Shown here in pieces: positions 46,331-59,564 of a DNA stretch of 64,000 nt. Source of the DNA: Lycorma delicatula. Taxonomy: Eukaryota > Arthropoda > Insecta > Hemiptera > Fulgoridae. A model generated the notes under the pieces. The model saw nothing but the letters and a program-made list of their open reading frames with translations, ran no database searches and was not told where the DNA came from. A program made the translations under genes and the position numbers. Numbering within the stretch: the first letter of the stretch is position 1; every line of letters starts with the position of its first letter. The DNA is taken from the NCBI RefSeq assembly GCF_047948215.1, contig NC_134455.1, positions 73,309,689 to 73,373,688 of the forward strand, given 5' to 3'.

Positions 46331-47345
46331 ATTATAGATAGTATTAAACATTTTTTTTATTGCTGGAATAGATCTAGCAATTTCATAGCAATTACAAAAA
46401 AATAATTAAATTAATACTTTCCTCTTTTCGATCACCCTTTCAATTTTTAAATGTGTAAACCCTATTTTAAATGAAACGTTTATTCCCTTAAATTCGACAT
46501 TAAAAAATATTATATATACATTTATATAATAAATCAATAGCAGTCAATGAAATTTGATCGCCCCTGGATTCTATCCTGAAGGTTAGTTTCTTTAAAATTT
46601 TCTTTCCTCCACCGAAGCTCCTAGAATATTAGTAGTTGTAAATTAGATGAGTTTGTAGTCTTACTCTTTTTGGCCCTTCCCAGAAAAAGTATATTAATAT
46701 CCATACACACTTAATATATATAGTTTTATATTATACAATAAAAATATTTTTCTCAATAAATCGTAACAGATGATATTCTAAACTTCTTTTTTTCATGTTT
46801 TGTGGTATCTGTTTATTTTTCTTCGGGATTGTTAAAAGTATTGTCGTTTAAAATCAATTAATGCATTTTTATTTTGAACATGGCAAATTGTGAATCGTAA
46901 ATTAAGAAATTATTAACTAAGATGTAGTATTAATTTTTATCTGAAATATTTTTTTTTAAATCTTGTATTTAAAATTACTAATCAATGCTATAAAAACATT
47001 TTATCGTAATCATTGTGATTTATTCCTTTACTAAAGTAAAAAAAAAAACATTTACCTGATAATATTGATTTCCCTTATCACTTCCGAGGTGTATCCAGTT
47101 TTCTGTTACCTACATTTTTATATATTTGTGTGATGGTTTTTTTTTAATTTTTATTCTAAGTTGTCTTTAATTTTATTTAAATTTCTTTTCCAGTTTTTGT
47201 AGTGTTATGAGTAGGTGTTTGATTGTATCCACATTTTTTATTTGTATAAGGGAGTACGATATATTACGATACAGTATTACAATTATATAATTATACATTT
47301 TTACATCGAAGGAGTTTTCCTATCTGATACACTCTATTAGCGGTA
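46331..47345. other. AT-rich spacer
   Basis: Nothing recognisable. Confidence 0.4.
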
Positions 47346-47392
47346 CACTTAAGCCTAACTGAGAATCGAACCGGGAACCCTGTTTATTGAAG
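47346..47392 (-). repeat. tRNA-like / SINE fragment
   Basis: Reverse complement reads 'cagggttcccggttcgattc' then 'tcagttaggctta', with a B-box 'ggttcgattct'. It is related to the fragment at 46255-46330. An isolated T-arm-like piece, not a full tRNA. Confidence 0.4.
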
Positions 47393-49779
47393 GTTAATAC
47401 GTTTTAATTTAAAAATTTAAGCATTTCAGTATTTTTATGACTGCTGTGACAAACGTAATAAACCTTAGAAACAAAATAACTTGTTAGAATTGAGGTAATG
47501 ATACTTACTACTCGGTCATTAAATTTAATGAACCAAATCAAAATTCTTACTTCTTGGCCTAAATGTCATTTGACATTCATTGGTCTTGGTATGCTGATAT
47601 GCTAATGTATGCAGTAAATAATACATTTGTCTCTCAGTGAAGAAGTCTTAATGCCTTATCATTTTTACATTTTTTATCTGACATTGAATATTTTCGCACA
47701 ATTTTTTTCTTAAAATTCACTTAAAATCGCTCTAACTCTCAAAAATTCGTTACATAAACCGTCAGAAACTTTATCCATTATGTTTATCTGAATATGTTTT
47801 TCTTACCAAAATAAATTTTTACAGATACGAGTACTATGTAGAACAAAAAATTTATTTTTCTTATGTGAATGGTGACCATCAGCGGTAAAACGTATAATTT
47901 TTAGTTTTCAAAATTTTCAGTAGGCCAAACCAGGACAATTCATTTGTACAGTGGTTTTTTCGAAATTAGACGTTTGTGTTAACAAATTAATGTCTAAATA
48001 AAAAAAAAACAAAAAATGTTTTTACGGTTTGTTTTATTCCAACCTGAAATTTGTAAGGACAAGGGAAACAGAGATAATTGTCGCCCTAGGCCTGTTCCTA
48101 GGACTGCTTATATCAAACATTTGAAAACGTTTATTATTGTTAATATTTATTAATTAATTAATTTTTTTTTAATAATATTGGTTTTCTTTTTTTTGCTTTT
48201 ACTCATTGTTCTCAAGATAATGTATTTAGTGTAGTAAGAAAGTTTATCGAGTTCGTAATTTCTTTCTAACAAATTGAATGTGATATAATTCAGGAATCTT
48301 TTTTCCTTCGTTTTCCATTTTTTTTTTATCACCCTAAAAAGGATGAAATTTATAATTTTCCTTACAGATTGCCATTAACCTAAATACAGAATGTAACAAA
48401 ATAATCTAACATTTTATTATTAAAACAGGAGACGATTTTTTCCTTTTTCTTATTTTAAAATGTTTTAAGCTTAGAGCGCGTGATTTATATTTTACCCTGT
48501 AAAATTATTATAAAAATGTCTGTATATATGTGTTTCTGAAGTCGATTAAGACATAATTATTTATTTTTTATCAAAGAACTTTCTTATATATCATCATCTC
48601 TTCCCGTTTTTCAATGCCATCTTTTCAAAATAATAATTAAAGAAATAAACAACTTGTTTGAGATCATTAATAGGAGTAGTTTTTAAATAAAGCTAAGTAT
48701 ACAAGTATATTTTATCGCCGAAAGTTTCAGTCTTCTGTTTTCTTGTCATAAATGATTAATATCTTTAAAGTAAAGTAAATTGAAGCAATTTGAAAAACTT
48801 AATAAAATGATTTAGTGGTTCGCTGTTAAATTTAAAAGGAGGAATATCAATTTTCTTTCAAAATGTTATAAAAACTAGGAGAGTTAAACTCGGTGGCAGA
48901 TAGATGGAAGTACAGCAGGACCCTATGGAAAATAAAATAACTTTTTAAGTGCGTCGTTTCTGCAGTTCAAAGTTGTTGTACGTATAAGTTCAACTTATAA
49001 AAGAAGTTAATTCTTAAATTACTCTTTCGTCTGTGAGAAAGACACTCTCACAAAAGAATGAATGCCTTGTCTTATTTCTTACAGTAATTTACATCTCATG
49101 TTTATTTACCGTTTTCTGTATAATGCGTTTTTTATTATTAAAAAAATAATAACAAAACTTTAAACCTTTTTTTATGTTTAACCTTTTTTATACGTGCGTA
49201 TGGATTTTGCATATGAGAAAGAAGATGATAATAATAATAATGAAATAATTTATTTAAATAAATTTTCCTTTGTAATTAATATTTTATTTCTGTCTCGTTT
49301 TAAAACTATTTAATCAAAACTGCTTCCCTGAGGAATAAATACGGCTGAATAATGATTTTGTACCTCCACCTTTCACTACATTGAAGTTTTCGAGCAATCC
49401 ACTTTCGATTGATATACTTTGCACCTGCTCCCATTGATCTTTTCTCCCTACAGTTCGTTTTTGTTATTCTTCAGTATCACATAAAATACAAACTCACTGT
49501 AGTAAAAAATATCACTTTTTGTAAAACTAAAAAAAAAAAAAAAACAGAAGATAATCTAATTTTTAAAATTAACAAAGAAAAATATTAATTTTCCAAATCC
49601 CCATTTTTCAGTTCCCTTTAATTTTTTTTAATGTAATAAAAAATTATAATTATGATGAAAAACGTATGATTGAATATTATTTTTCTGTTTATTAAACGTC
49701 AGAATGGTTTAGTCCAATTTTCTACCTACTTAATCAATCGCAACTAAATTTTTACCCATGTTTCTTGGCATAACTGAGA
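47393..49779. other. AT-rich spacer
   Basis: No gene is supported. Confidence 0.4.
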
Positions 49780-50345
49780 AGGTTTTGGATATATTTCACG
49801 TCGAAAAATCTGTAAATTATATATAGTAGTGAAGATTTACCGGTTGAAGCACAAACTTTAATGAGTTTCACGGGTTAAAATGGAGTTTTGACTTTTATTT
49901 GAAACCCTGTTATTTGTTTAATCTCTCGGTTACAAATGATGAAATGAACCTGATTTTTTAGTGTAATTTTCGCCTCAATAAACCAGTTTCTAGATTTTTG
50001 AAATTAGATCTTGGAAAGGATGAAGAAAAATAAAAACATTTTGAACAATGATTGTAAATTTGCTCGATCCCGATTATAGTAAAACGAGATATTCAGTAGA
50101 TTTGGGATTGCAAATACTCTTTAGATAAATATTTAAAAACCATTTTTTCGGTTTTTTTTATGGGGTGCGAATGTATACGGCTCCGCGGCTCAACCAACAC
50201 AGCTACTGCCACCGTTACTGTGTGTGAATGGCTGTACTTGCCTCCGGTTACTCGACTAATAAACATAAAATAAAAAGATTGACCGCTGCGGGAAACGCAA
50301 ATAACCATATAGCGCTGGCGAAGCTGCGACGGAGACGGAATTCTT
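49780..50345 (-). repeat. Dispersed repeat family A, copy 3
   Basis: Reverse complement has 'gagtaaccggaggcaagtac', 'agctgtgttggttgagccgc', 'aaagagtatttgcaatccca' and 'tagaaactggttt' in the same order as 8690-9000. Differences are scattered and no frame is conserved. This copy keeps the 5' and central parts of family A but not the 'cagtcagtcag' end. Confidence 0.75.
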
Positions 50346-51220
50346 TTATATTCCTTAACAATTTCTCAGTCTCATGATACCTCGTACATGTTTGTCTTAA
50401 ATTATCTGTCATATAATTGTTTTACCGCTTAATGAGTTCGTTTTAAAATCAGATTACTTACTTAAAATATACGGCTACCTAAACAGATTTTAAAATGTTA
50501 TCATTTTATACTTTAACAACTCTATTATTTTTATTCTCCTAAAATATCACATTTTAATTTCTTTGTTTTTTCTTCCCTATTTAAGAATATCTAATTCCCA
50601 AATCTGTGTTTGATACCAGAAGACTTTTTTTATAGATTGTTAACTGGCTGATCTTATTTTTTTACTTATTTCGTGCTTCCTAACTTTACTATATATATAA
50701 TAAAATTATGAGACTTTTGGTATATCATTATTTTACCCTCTCATATTCTGTTTTCTGTCTCATTTCATTATGTTGGTTGAAAGTATGATAAATACTTATT
50801 CTAATAACGGGGCGTATACATAACGGGGGTGTTACATTTTAGGGGGAGAGTGGAAAACGGAATTGTGGGACAAAATATAGACTGCTTTCAATTATATGGA
50901 AATCCATGGATTACTCATCTCTGTTCCTTTCCACCCCCGTTTTTTAACGGTTACAGACTCGGTAGCTACATGAAATTTTTCTACTCTTCCAACATTGTCT
51001 TAATAAATAAAGTGAAAGCTTATTATTTTTTTTTTTACTCTGACGATCGAACACCGGTTCTTGTGCATGGTTCTCTACTGGAAATAGCGCGTTCCTTATT
51101 CCATTATAATATTAAAACAATTTTATCTCTTTTTATGGTTTCGAAATGATGTGCTAATACCTAAGTAAGATTTTAACTATTTAAATATCCAAAATTGATT
51201 GCTTGTTTTGAATTAATATT
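50346..51220. other. AT-rich spacer
   Basis: A 106-codon plus-strand open stretch (50829-51149) shows no domain. Nothing else was recognised. Confidence 0.35.
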
Positions 51221-51460
51221 TCACGTGACTGGATTTTTATAGGAACTTTCCTTATGTAGAAAGCGGCTAGGTTTCAACAACTAGTAATCATTCTTTTTAT
51301 CGTGCATGCGTGTCGCTAGTATTATTGTATGAGTTACGGTTCACGTGATTGAATTTTGATGTGTGCGCTTCGTACAAACATGGCGACAAGCACTCTTCCT
51401 AATCGCTAGCAACCATCCTTACGCGTATGTGTACTAACCAACGTATGTGAACCAATATTT
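51221..51460. repeat. Diverged tandem duplication, about 2 x 120 bp
   Basis: 'ttcacgtgactggattttta' at 51221 recurs as 'ttcacgtgattgaattttga' at 51341. The following segments align loosely ('atcattctttttatcgtgca' against 'aaccatccttacgcgtatgt'; 'gctag' in both). The copies are clearly diverged. Confidence 0.45.
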
Positions 51461-53215
51461 TTGTGAAATATTTTTTTTTTTTTTCTTATTAACTATGATA
51501 ATAATAATACATTTTTTTAACAGTAACTGTACATTGCAAAGGGACAAAAATGTTTTTTCTGTAGTCGTATTTTAAGTTTTATTTTCTAGTCTCGTTTTTC
51601 TTTATTATTCTCATTTTCTGCGTTATTTAGGTTCATTTAGGTCAAAATAAAAATAACGTCCGCAGATCAGAAGATTTTAATTTTTATCTTGGGTCTATTA
51701 CTCCGGCTTCAAATTTTTCTATTATTTTCTTTGTTTCTTCTTCGTTATACAAAATTATGAAATAGTTAAGATAGAATGCATTTTTTAATCCCTCCTTTTA
51801 ATATGTACAAATGTTTTACTTTCAAGTTGTAAAATATGTATATTAATATTTTAAATGACCTAAAATAATTTAAATTTTAATATTGTTCTTTAAGAAACTA
51901 AATAGAATATATAATCAATTTTAGTGTATAAATATAAAATTTACACGTTATTAGAATGTAAACGTTCTAAAAAGTGTTTTAAAGAATTAGAATTTTAAAC
52001 AAATTTAATTATAAGTTAAAAAATTATCTTTTATCATTAATTCTATTTGGATTAAAAGTAATGTTCTGAAAAATCTCTACTTTATAAAACGAAAAGTTCC
52101 TTTCAGCCCACCGACATTTGTCAGAAATATTTTTAACGGTATAATTCATGATTCCTTTTAATGATAACATATTATGAGACAAGATAAAATTTTGAAGAAT
52201 TTTGTATTAAATTTCTACGGTAAAAAGACTGAATACTTAATGGCCATCCGGCTCGGATAAAACCCATGTTTTTTTATTTAAAGGAATTAAAAATGTATGA
52301 ATAGTAAATTTATTCGTATCGCCATACTGCGTAAATAACCTGAAATTAGGTATTTATCTCTTAGTAATTTTATTAAAAAATTAATCTACAGTTGGGATAA
52401 TCTTAAGAAAATTAGTTAAAATTTTCGAATAAATTACGATATATGTATGTTTATTAGGTAAAATTTTTCTTTTAGTTATTAATCCTAATTCAATGAGTTT
52501 TAAATTTAATATAAAATATGTATGTTATTTTTAGTTGTTATTGGTAGGAAAATAAAACTAGTACGGTAGTTTTTCATTTTATTAGTATTTTATTAAATAT
52601 TTAGCGGCATCAACTCCTGGCTATTAACTACTACTGTATAGTAACAGCACATAGCCAATTGTCTTCAACTTCGGGGATCTACGTTAACTAGTTTATTAAA
52701 CGTGCTTTGGCTGTTAGCATTGTATCTTACTTTACAGGACTTCTTGTACTTTCCGATTGCTTCGAAACCGTCAGCTTGTGAGGAATACAGTTTACTGTTT
52801 ATCCGCAATCTACTTTTTTTATAATTATATTATTTTATTAATTAAATTATCCTTCTTTTTCTTATTTACTTTACTTATTGTGGTTTTTCTTTAGTAATTG
52901 TGTCATTCATTTTCATTATAACGTAGAATCCCATCCAGCTATATTTTGTTTGCCTTTTTTTATGTTGAATTCCCTTTTGTGATTAATATATAGTTATCAA
53001 TTTTCTAATGTGAACCGTCGAAGTTATATATCATTAATGAAGGATTTTGTTTTAAAGAAGTAAAAGTATCATAAATACAATTTAAAGACTTTTTGAAGAA
53101 AAGTACGTATTGTTTTTGGTCGTAAGGTTTGATGTTGGGGGGGGGGGTGAAATTGAATATTCTTTACGTTTTGAGGTATGGCGAACGAAAAGACCATTCA
53201 CTTAAAATATAATTT

Positions 53216-53218
<3 letters not shown>
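51461..53218. other. AT-rich spacer
   Basis: No gene is supported. A G11 run lies at about 53137-53147. A GC-richer piece at 52600-52800 ('ggcatcaactcctggctatt') is unidentified. Confidence 0.4.

Positions 53219-53258
<40 letters not shown>
53219..53258. repeat. (TA)n microsatellite
   Basis: About 40 bases of pure TA, followed by a GC-normal segment (53259-53470) that may be the body of another repeat. Confidence 0.95.
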
Positions 53259-53263
<5 letters not shown>

Positions 53264-54565
53264 TGTGGCTTAGTAAGTCGATTTCACTGAAATTTAGATA
53301 CTCTGTAGTAGTCTGAAATTGTGCACGTGAAAATTTGATGAAGATTGTTGAGTCGTTCTTCAGTTACTCTCGATTTAAGGTCGAATGTGCGATTATGTTG
53401 ACTGTGTATATTTCATATGCGCTTATGCAGTGAGTCTCAGTGGAAAGTGAGTTTAAACTTGATGTTTATGTGTAGGCTCTGCTTGTTATTTTTAATTATT
53501 TCATCAAATTACAGTTTTAATCATTTAATTTTCCTATAAACAGAAAATATATTTTAATATTAAATAAAAAAAGGTGAAATTATATCTCTTTTAGTTTTCT
53601 AATTTAATTTATTTTTTGTATATTTTTTGCGCAAAAATTATTCAAAAAGTATAAAAAATTAAATATTAAAAAGTCGATCTTATTCGCAGAACTGCGGAAA
53701 TTTTTTTTCTTTAATAATAATTTGTTCGTACTACATTAATTAAAATTTTAATTTTTTAACTTTTTGAATTATACCAACTATCTTCTATAGGAATTTTAAG
53801 ATAATTTTCAAAAATGTTTTAAAAATAATTTTTAATTTTGACTAAAAGTATTCTCTGATTTAAAGCTTGACCGTTTAAAAATTCTTTGCCTGATCCAGAA
53901 TAAATGTGCATTCTGATGTATAATGGAAAGATAGAATCGCATTTACTACGTATAGGAAATTGCATCTGCTCTATCGTGCACTGACATCTAATGTTTAGCC
54001 GCATTTTATTGAAAGGGAGCCTTTGTATTTGTGTTTACATGGTTCTACTGACCTTGATGAATGTCGGTCTCTATCACCGTTTGCCACCACTCGTTGACCC
54101 CTACTTTTTCCCATCAGTTTCTATATTTCATTCTTCACATCTATTTTCATCCCGGTTTACCAACTTTTCTTATTCTCGCCATTCGTCTTTGAAAAATAAT
54201 TCTGTCTTGTTACGTATTTTATATCGGTATATAGAATCATTTTTTAACTTCCAAATAATATAATTAAATGATTTTATATAATTTTACCTTATTATTATTT
54301 GCTTATTTTTTATTCCGTTAATTCTTAATATCGAATTTTGATGCTCTCTTAAGGATTTATTTACAGTTAAGCGTGAAATATTCAAATAAACAGATAATTT
54401 GGTAGTTTGGGGTTTTATCGTAAATTGAGTACATCTATTAGTAGTTGGTTGTTCATTTTTATACTTAAAAAAGATTATTATTTGATAGTTGCATAAGCAG
54501 CTAAAAGTGTGAACTATTATTTCTTGTTTAAAGCAAGATCACTGTTTAATAGCGCGCAACCCCCT
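53259..54565. other. Spacer
   Basis: No gene is supported. An open stretch at 53991-54263 is without domain. Confidence 0.35.
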
Positions 54566-54566
54566 C

Positions 54567-54624
<58 letters not shown>
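54566..54624. repeat. (CA)n microsatellite with CG core
   Basis: CA repeats with 'cgcgcg' near the left end, a third alternating purine-pyrimidine tract in the window. Confidence 0.95.
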
Positions 54625-54625
<1 letters not shown>

Positions 54626-55689
54626 TCTTAATTGATAAAATCCGCTTTTGGGTAATAACAGAAATAAACATTTTTGAATGTAATTAGTGTCATTTTAAAA
54701 ATGATGTTCTATTAATTATTAAATTTTATTTTATTAAATAATAAATTAGCGTTTTAGGTGATGTAAGAAAAAATTAATGGAAAGTATTTACAAAAAAAAA
54801 AAAAACGAATAATTATTAATGTATGTAGCATTTTTATTCATTTAAATAAAATTTTTAACAGTTATTCCACAGGAAAGTATTTTATTTGCCACCCAAAAGT
54901 CACGAAGCCTAATAAAAAGGAATATAAATTGTACATAGATTAATAGCTAGAGGATGAGCAATAGGTACAATTAATCTGCGAGACAGAAATTTAGAGGTAA
55001 AACAGAAACGAACGTATATAATATATGAAAGCAGAAAATCAGATAAAAACCCCTTTCGTACGTGAGTGATACGAACATCTGTATAATTCAAATCAAATGT
55101 TGAACTTGCCGACTATTAGTGGCATGATACGGTTACCGCCAGCCGCTACCCCTTTTGATATCCATTGTTGGTCGTCGAGTGTTATTTTAAATACTTAATT
55201 GTGTCAGGGTAGCTGTGATATTAAATAGTTCGTTCGCCTGACATGTCCGAATGTAGAATATTTTTATGATGTCTTACACTGCTCGTTTTGCATACAAATG
55301 ATACGCTAATCAGTAAAAGTAACTAAAGTACTAAAAATAAAGCAGTTAGTAGAATTATAATCTCATATAAATTACACTTAAGCTTAGGTAAACATAATAA
55401 ATAATTTCTCCTTTAATACTACGTACCGAATCGAATGTAAACTTACAATTTATATTAAAAACAATAGGTTTATGTGCAAAAAAGTTAACTGTTTTAAAAA
55501 AGAGGAAAACACATCACAATCTAACATTTCCAAAAATTATCTCATGAAGAAAACATTATATTTTTCTGCTACAGAATTTTTCACAATAAGTTTGTCACAG
55601 TAAGTGACATATGTTATGTTTTTTCAATCGTTTTTTACATTTCCTATCTTTTCTGATATTTAATATAATTTTGTTGATTTGTGGTTTGT
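54625..55689. other. AT-rich spacer
   Basis: Nothing recognisable. Confidence 0.4.
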
Positions 55690-55815
55690 AGGTAAATATA
55701 GATATTAAATATAAATATAAAGTATAAATATATAGTATACATATATAGTATATATAGTATTTATATAGTATATAAATATAAAGTATAGATAGTAAATATA
55801 AATATTGTTTTAAAT
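55690..55815. repeat. Degenerate AT minisatellite
   Basis: Imperfect repeats of 'aatataaagtat' and 'tatatagtata' words, wholly A/T plus occasional G. Confidence 0.75.
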
Positions 55816-56039
55816 ATGCGTCCCTTTTATTATACATTACGTGAACTGATGTTTTTATCTAGCCCTAGATGAAAAGTCAGAGAGTGTTCTTAATTGGAAC
55901 TCAGCGACATAATGTTATTGGTATCGGTTGTCGGGAGATAGTAAAATTTAAATTCAAATCGACCAGTAATTTTTTTTTCTATTAAATAATTTGTTAGAAG
56001 CTGTTGTGGATATATATTCTGTATAATTTCTAAGATTTG
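55816..56039. other. AT-rich spacer
   Basis: Nothing recognisable. Confidence 0.4.
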
Positions 56040-56100
56040 AAAAATAGCGTTCCTGACTGGGATTCAAACCCGGGAGCTCCATTATGCAATGGAGATCAGA
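56040..56100 (-). repeat. SINE/tRNA-like fragment
   Basis: Reverse complement reads 'ggagctcccgggtttgaatc' then 'ccagtcagga', close to the 'ggaggtcccgggttcaaatt' and 'ccggtcaggc' part of the SINE at 15.7 kb. It is probably a diverged piece of the same or a sister family; the A-box part is not legible. Confidence 0.5.
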
Positions 56101-58745
56101 AGAGTTCATGGCTAAATCTTATCGAATACTTAAAAGGTTTTTAAATAAATCAATATTGAAAAGATTTTAAATAAAAGATAATTATATAAATAAACAATTA
56201 AATAAAAAGAAGTTAGATCTTAGTAACAATAAGTTACTATAAAATTTATATTCGTGAAAACATATTAATTTTAAATCTTTCAAAATGCCAGTAAAGTTTA
56301 ATATTGTTGTCAAATTATTTTCTTGTATTTTATAATCAAGCTACTGTACGAAGTGGTTACATATTTGAAAAAGTTACTATCGAAATGCTGTAAACGTATT
56401 TTACAATTTGAAAAATAAATAAAATTTCTTTTTAGAAACACCATAGGTTATATGTTTTAAAAAAAATTTTATGAAATTGAAATATTTTTATCATGTATAA
56501 TTGTTGATTTTTATCTTGTCTATTTTTGTATATTTTTATTTTGTTTTATCTCGTCTCATATAGGAACTCTATTTTTATATTTTAGCTTCTGTAGTTTTTT
56601 GTACTTTCTGTCGATCAGATATACGTGTGAGTGTCATGATTACAGTTGAATTCTATAAAAATATACTTTTTGTGCATCGGAGTCAAATGTTTATTCAACT
56701 CTTACATTAAGAAAACAATGGTTTACAGAAGTAAGTCCTGTTACAAATTTGAATTTCCAACAAAAAAATGTCTTTATTACCTTATCTTATTACTCTTATT
56801 TCTGTTTATTTAACAACACAAATCATTACACAGCACCGTTGTTTATACAACGTATATTAATTTACGTAACATGCTGTTAAATATTCTGTTTACAAAATTA
56901 TAATGAAAATTATAACTCATAACATGGTATTTACTCCCAATTGTTAGTTGTAAATGCATTCAGGTACAATAAATGTCGATAATTTGGTTGTACATAATTC
57001 ACCAAATTGAACACGCACCGGGTTATTCAGTTAACATTAATCAACACCGTTTTCCAAAACCGCTATCAATATCATCCTTAAAATGATGACGACATTCATG
57101 TGCTTTGTGGTCATTGTTACACTGAATCGCACTATCATCGATCCCCAGTAAATATGCTTATGGTTACCAATCAGGGGACCAGTTAAACAAACAAATTTGA
57201 TAGGGTTTTGTAGTTATTTTTGTTTTTTTTTTGTTTTTGCATTTCACTTAACTATATTTATGAGTAATTTCATTTATTTTTACCTTTACTTTTAAAAATT
57301 ATCTATAAAAATTGGTGACCGGGTAAAGAAATATGAATTTCAGTTTTCAAAGATCTTAATATCTTTTTGAGGTCAAAAAAATTAGTTTTTATCAAATTTC
57401 GTTGCATTTCTGCCATAATTTGTGGGAATTAAAATATTACTATGATTTAATTTTTTTAATATTAATTTAATAGCATAATTTATAAGAAATAATTTTTTAT
57501 AACTTCAAAAGAAAAGTATTACCTCAAAATTTCGTGTGAGAAAATTTCAATCACTATCCTTTTCAAAAATAAAAAATGATTTTATAATATCCTAAACAAG
57601 CTTAGAAAATTTCACATATATACAATTGTAAAACATTCTTTATAACTTGTTTCAAATGTTTCTTTTTTTTTTAAGCAGTGTTATTTTACAATTTTCATGA
57701 TATATTTGTTGACAATGTATCTTTCTTATAAAGGTTTATATTAGAATATGAGAAAGTATGTTTGAGTATTTTCAAAGTATTGTTAGATCAAAGAGAGAGA
57801 AAGAGAGAGGGATTACTTTTCTACCATAGGTTGGTTGGAAATTGATTTTTATCCGATATATAAGTTTGTTTTTATTTTATTTTATTTTTTTTTCCTTATT
57901 TACACAATTTTTTTTTAATTTGTTAGAACAGCGTTACATGAGTGATTATAATAAATGTTGAATTTTGAAAAAAAATTTACTCGTATCCCACTACAGTTTT
58001 CGGTTATCTTTATAATTGAATTGCCAAGTAATAACTCATCTACGTTTAAATATTTCAAGATTACAAATAAATTTGATTTAAAACATTATCCAATTCAGAT
58101 AATTCTCTATTTTACGTACTTTCATAATTATTTCGATGTCGTTCATTATTAACAATTTTAATGATTCTAAAATAAAAGAATACTATCATAAAATTTTAGT
58201 CGCCCTTTTTCTAGTTACCTATACGAACGAAATCACATTATTCAAAAATGTGTTTTTGTAATTTGGTCATTATTCAAGGAATTTGTTAAATATATTCTTT
58301 CCTGTATATGAAAATTATTACTGGAGATAAAGTTTATGTGTCGTAAGTGAAAGCCTATATCACATGTAAGATATAGTAGTGGAGTAAATGAACAATCTTT
58401 AACATTTAACGTTACGTAGTAATTGATATGAAAGAAACATGACTAAATTTTGTTAATTCATTATCAATATAATAAAGTAGATAAAAAATAGTGATTTATT
58501 TACAAATTTTATAATTTTTTTTATTTTTGTTTTGGATTTTGAAGATTACTTATATTTTTGTTGTATCTATTCATAGTTTGTTGCTACAATTTATTTTATT
58601 TCATGATAATTAACATAAGTAAAATGTTAATTTATATTTAACATTATCAGCCGTATACCACCTACCTCAGAAACTTTGAAATGAAATTGAATTTGACATT
58701 TTAAAGATTTAAAAAGTCTTTAGTGGTATCTTTATAAACAAAAAA
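56101..58745. other. AT-rich spacer
   Basis: No gene is supported. A GA-rich run lies at about 57791-57810. If the exon at 59332 belongs to a plus-strand gene, its upstream exons must lie here or further left, but none could be recognised. Confidence 0.35.
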
Positions 58746-59007
58746 AAAAAAAAAAACAACACGTCATTTACTTTTATTAAAAGCTTTTATTTAACTTGCT
58801 TTAGGAATAATCAAATCTTGCAACTGCTATATCTTTTGATCTATCGTATGAAAATCAATGAAATTTGGTACACATATGTAACTTCGATGACAATACAGCA
58901 CTACGGTGTCGGAATTTGATATGACCCACCCCCACGCCAATAAATAAAAAAATTAAAAGTTATGAAAATATTTAGTTAAATAAAAGAGTGGCGCAGTTTT
59001 TATAATA
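58746..59007 (+). repeat. Left arm of inverted repeat around the 59.4-kb exon
   Basis: The inner 60 bases (about 58946-59006, ending 'agtggcgcagtttttataat') match the reverse complement of 59565-59623 with only a few differences. An outer piece near 58768-58796 ('aaaagcttttatttaac') also pairs with the segment near 59838-59865. The left arm additionally holds 'cactacggtgtcggaatttg' and 'catatgtaacttcgatgaca', phrases typical of dispersed arthropod repeats. Confidence 0.75.
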
Positions 59008-59331
59008 ATCTTTTCGAATAAGTATTTATAAACATTTGCTGTATATTAAAATATATTTTTTGTTTAATGAAGTTGTTTAGTATGTGTATATACTTTATTT
59101 ATCTGTAATAAAATAACGCGTTTTAATTCTTTGATGGTTCAAATTTGCACCGAGATGACCTTTAAGGGTTAATAAGATTAAAAATAAAAATTAAATTAGA
59201 AATCTTGCATAAAGTTATTACATTTTGAAGGTAATCTGAAAAATTATTAATTATTGTCATTATTATAATTGTAATCGTAATTATGAATTCATTAAATAAA
59301 AATTCATAATTAATTAAAATTAAACTCTTAG

Positions 59332-59531
59332 CGGAAAGAGTACGTTCAATTTGGCTTAGATTACAAGCAGAATTCGAAGATGAACTTCAACTATGTGAGA
59401 ACACGTACAAAGAAAGCGAGTGGGTGCATTTTCCCAGATTGTTATTTGTAGCTAGTCAGTCGCAACTGGAGAGGTTCCAGCAGACCTTTCCGCCTCCTCG
59501 CGTCGTTATTGAAATTGAAAATGAAGATTAA
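59332..59531 (+). CDS. Probable terminal coding exon, unidentified protein
   Basis: A 3' splice acceptor ('aactcttag' ending at 59331) opens a clean frame of 66 codons ending in TAA at 59529-59531. The residues begin ERVRSIWLRLQAEFEDEL, include 'ESEWVHFPRLLFVASQSQ', and end 'FPPPRVVIEIENED'. The first codon is split (one base would come from an upstream exon). Composition is charged and amphipathic, less AT-rich than the flanks, with no stop in this frame, and a poly(A) signal follows 28 bases after the stop. No membrane segment or known domain was recognised and I cannot name the product. The exon sits between inverted repeat arms, so it may be a captured gene fragment or an element-encoded protein instead of an ordinary host gene. 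Upstream exons were not found. Confidence 0.45.
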
Positions 59532-59558
59532 TTGTTGTAAAGTAAATGTGTTGTTTTA

Positions 59559-59564
59559 AATAAA
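59559..59564 (+). promoter_or_regulatory. Candidate polyadenylation signal AATAAA
   Basis: Canonical hexamer 28 bases after the stop of the 59332-59531 exon, just inside the start of the right inverted arm. In such AT-rich DNA the hexamer also occurs by chance; its position supports the exon call. Confidence 0.45.

Noticed and set aside
53991..54263. 90-codon plus-strand frame as a membrane protein
   Set aside because: T-rich sequence naturally yields hydrophobic residues; no homology, signal or splice context was seen.
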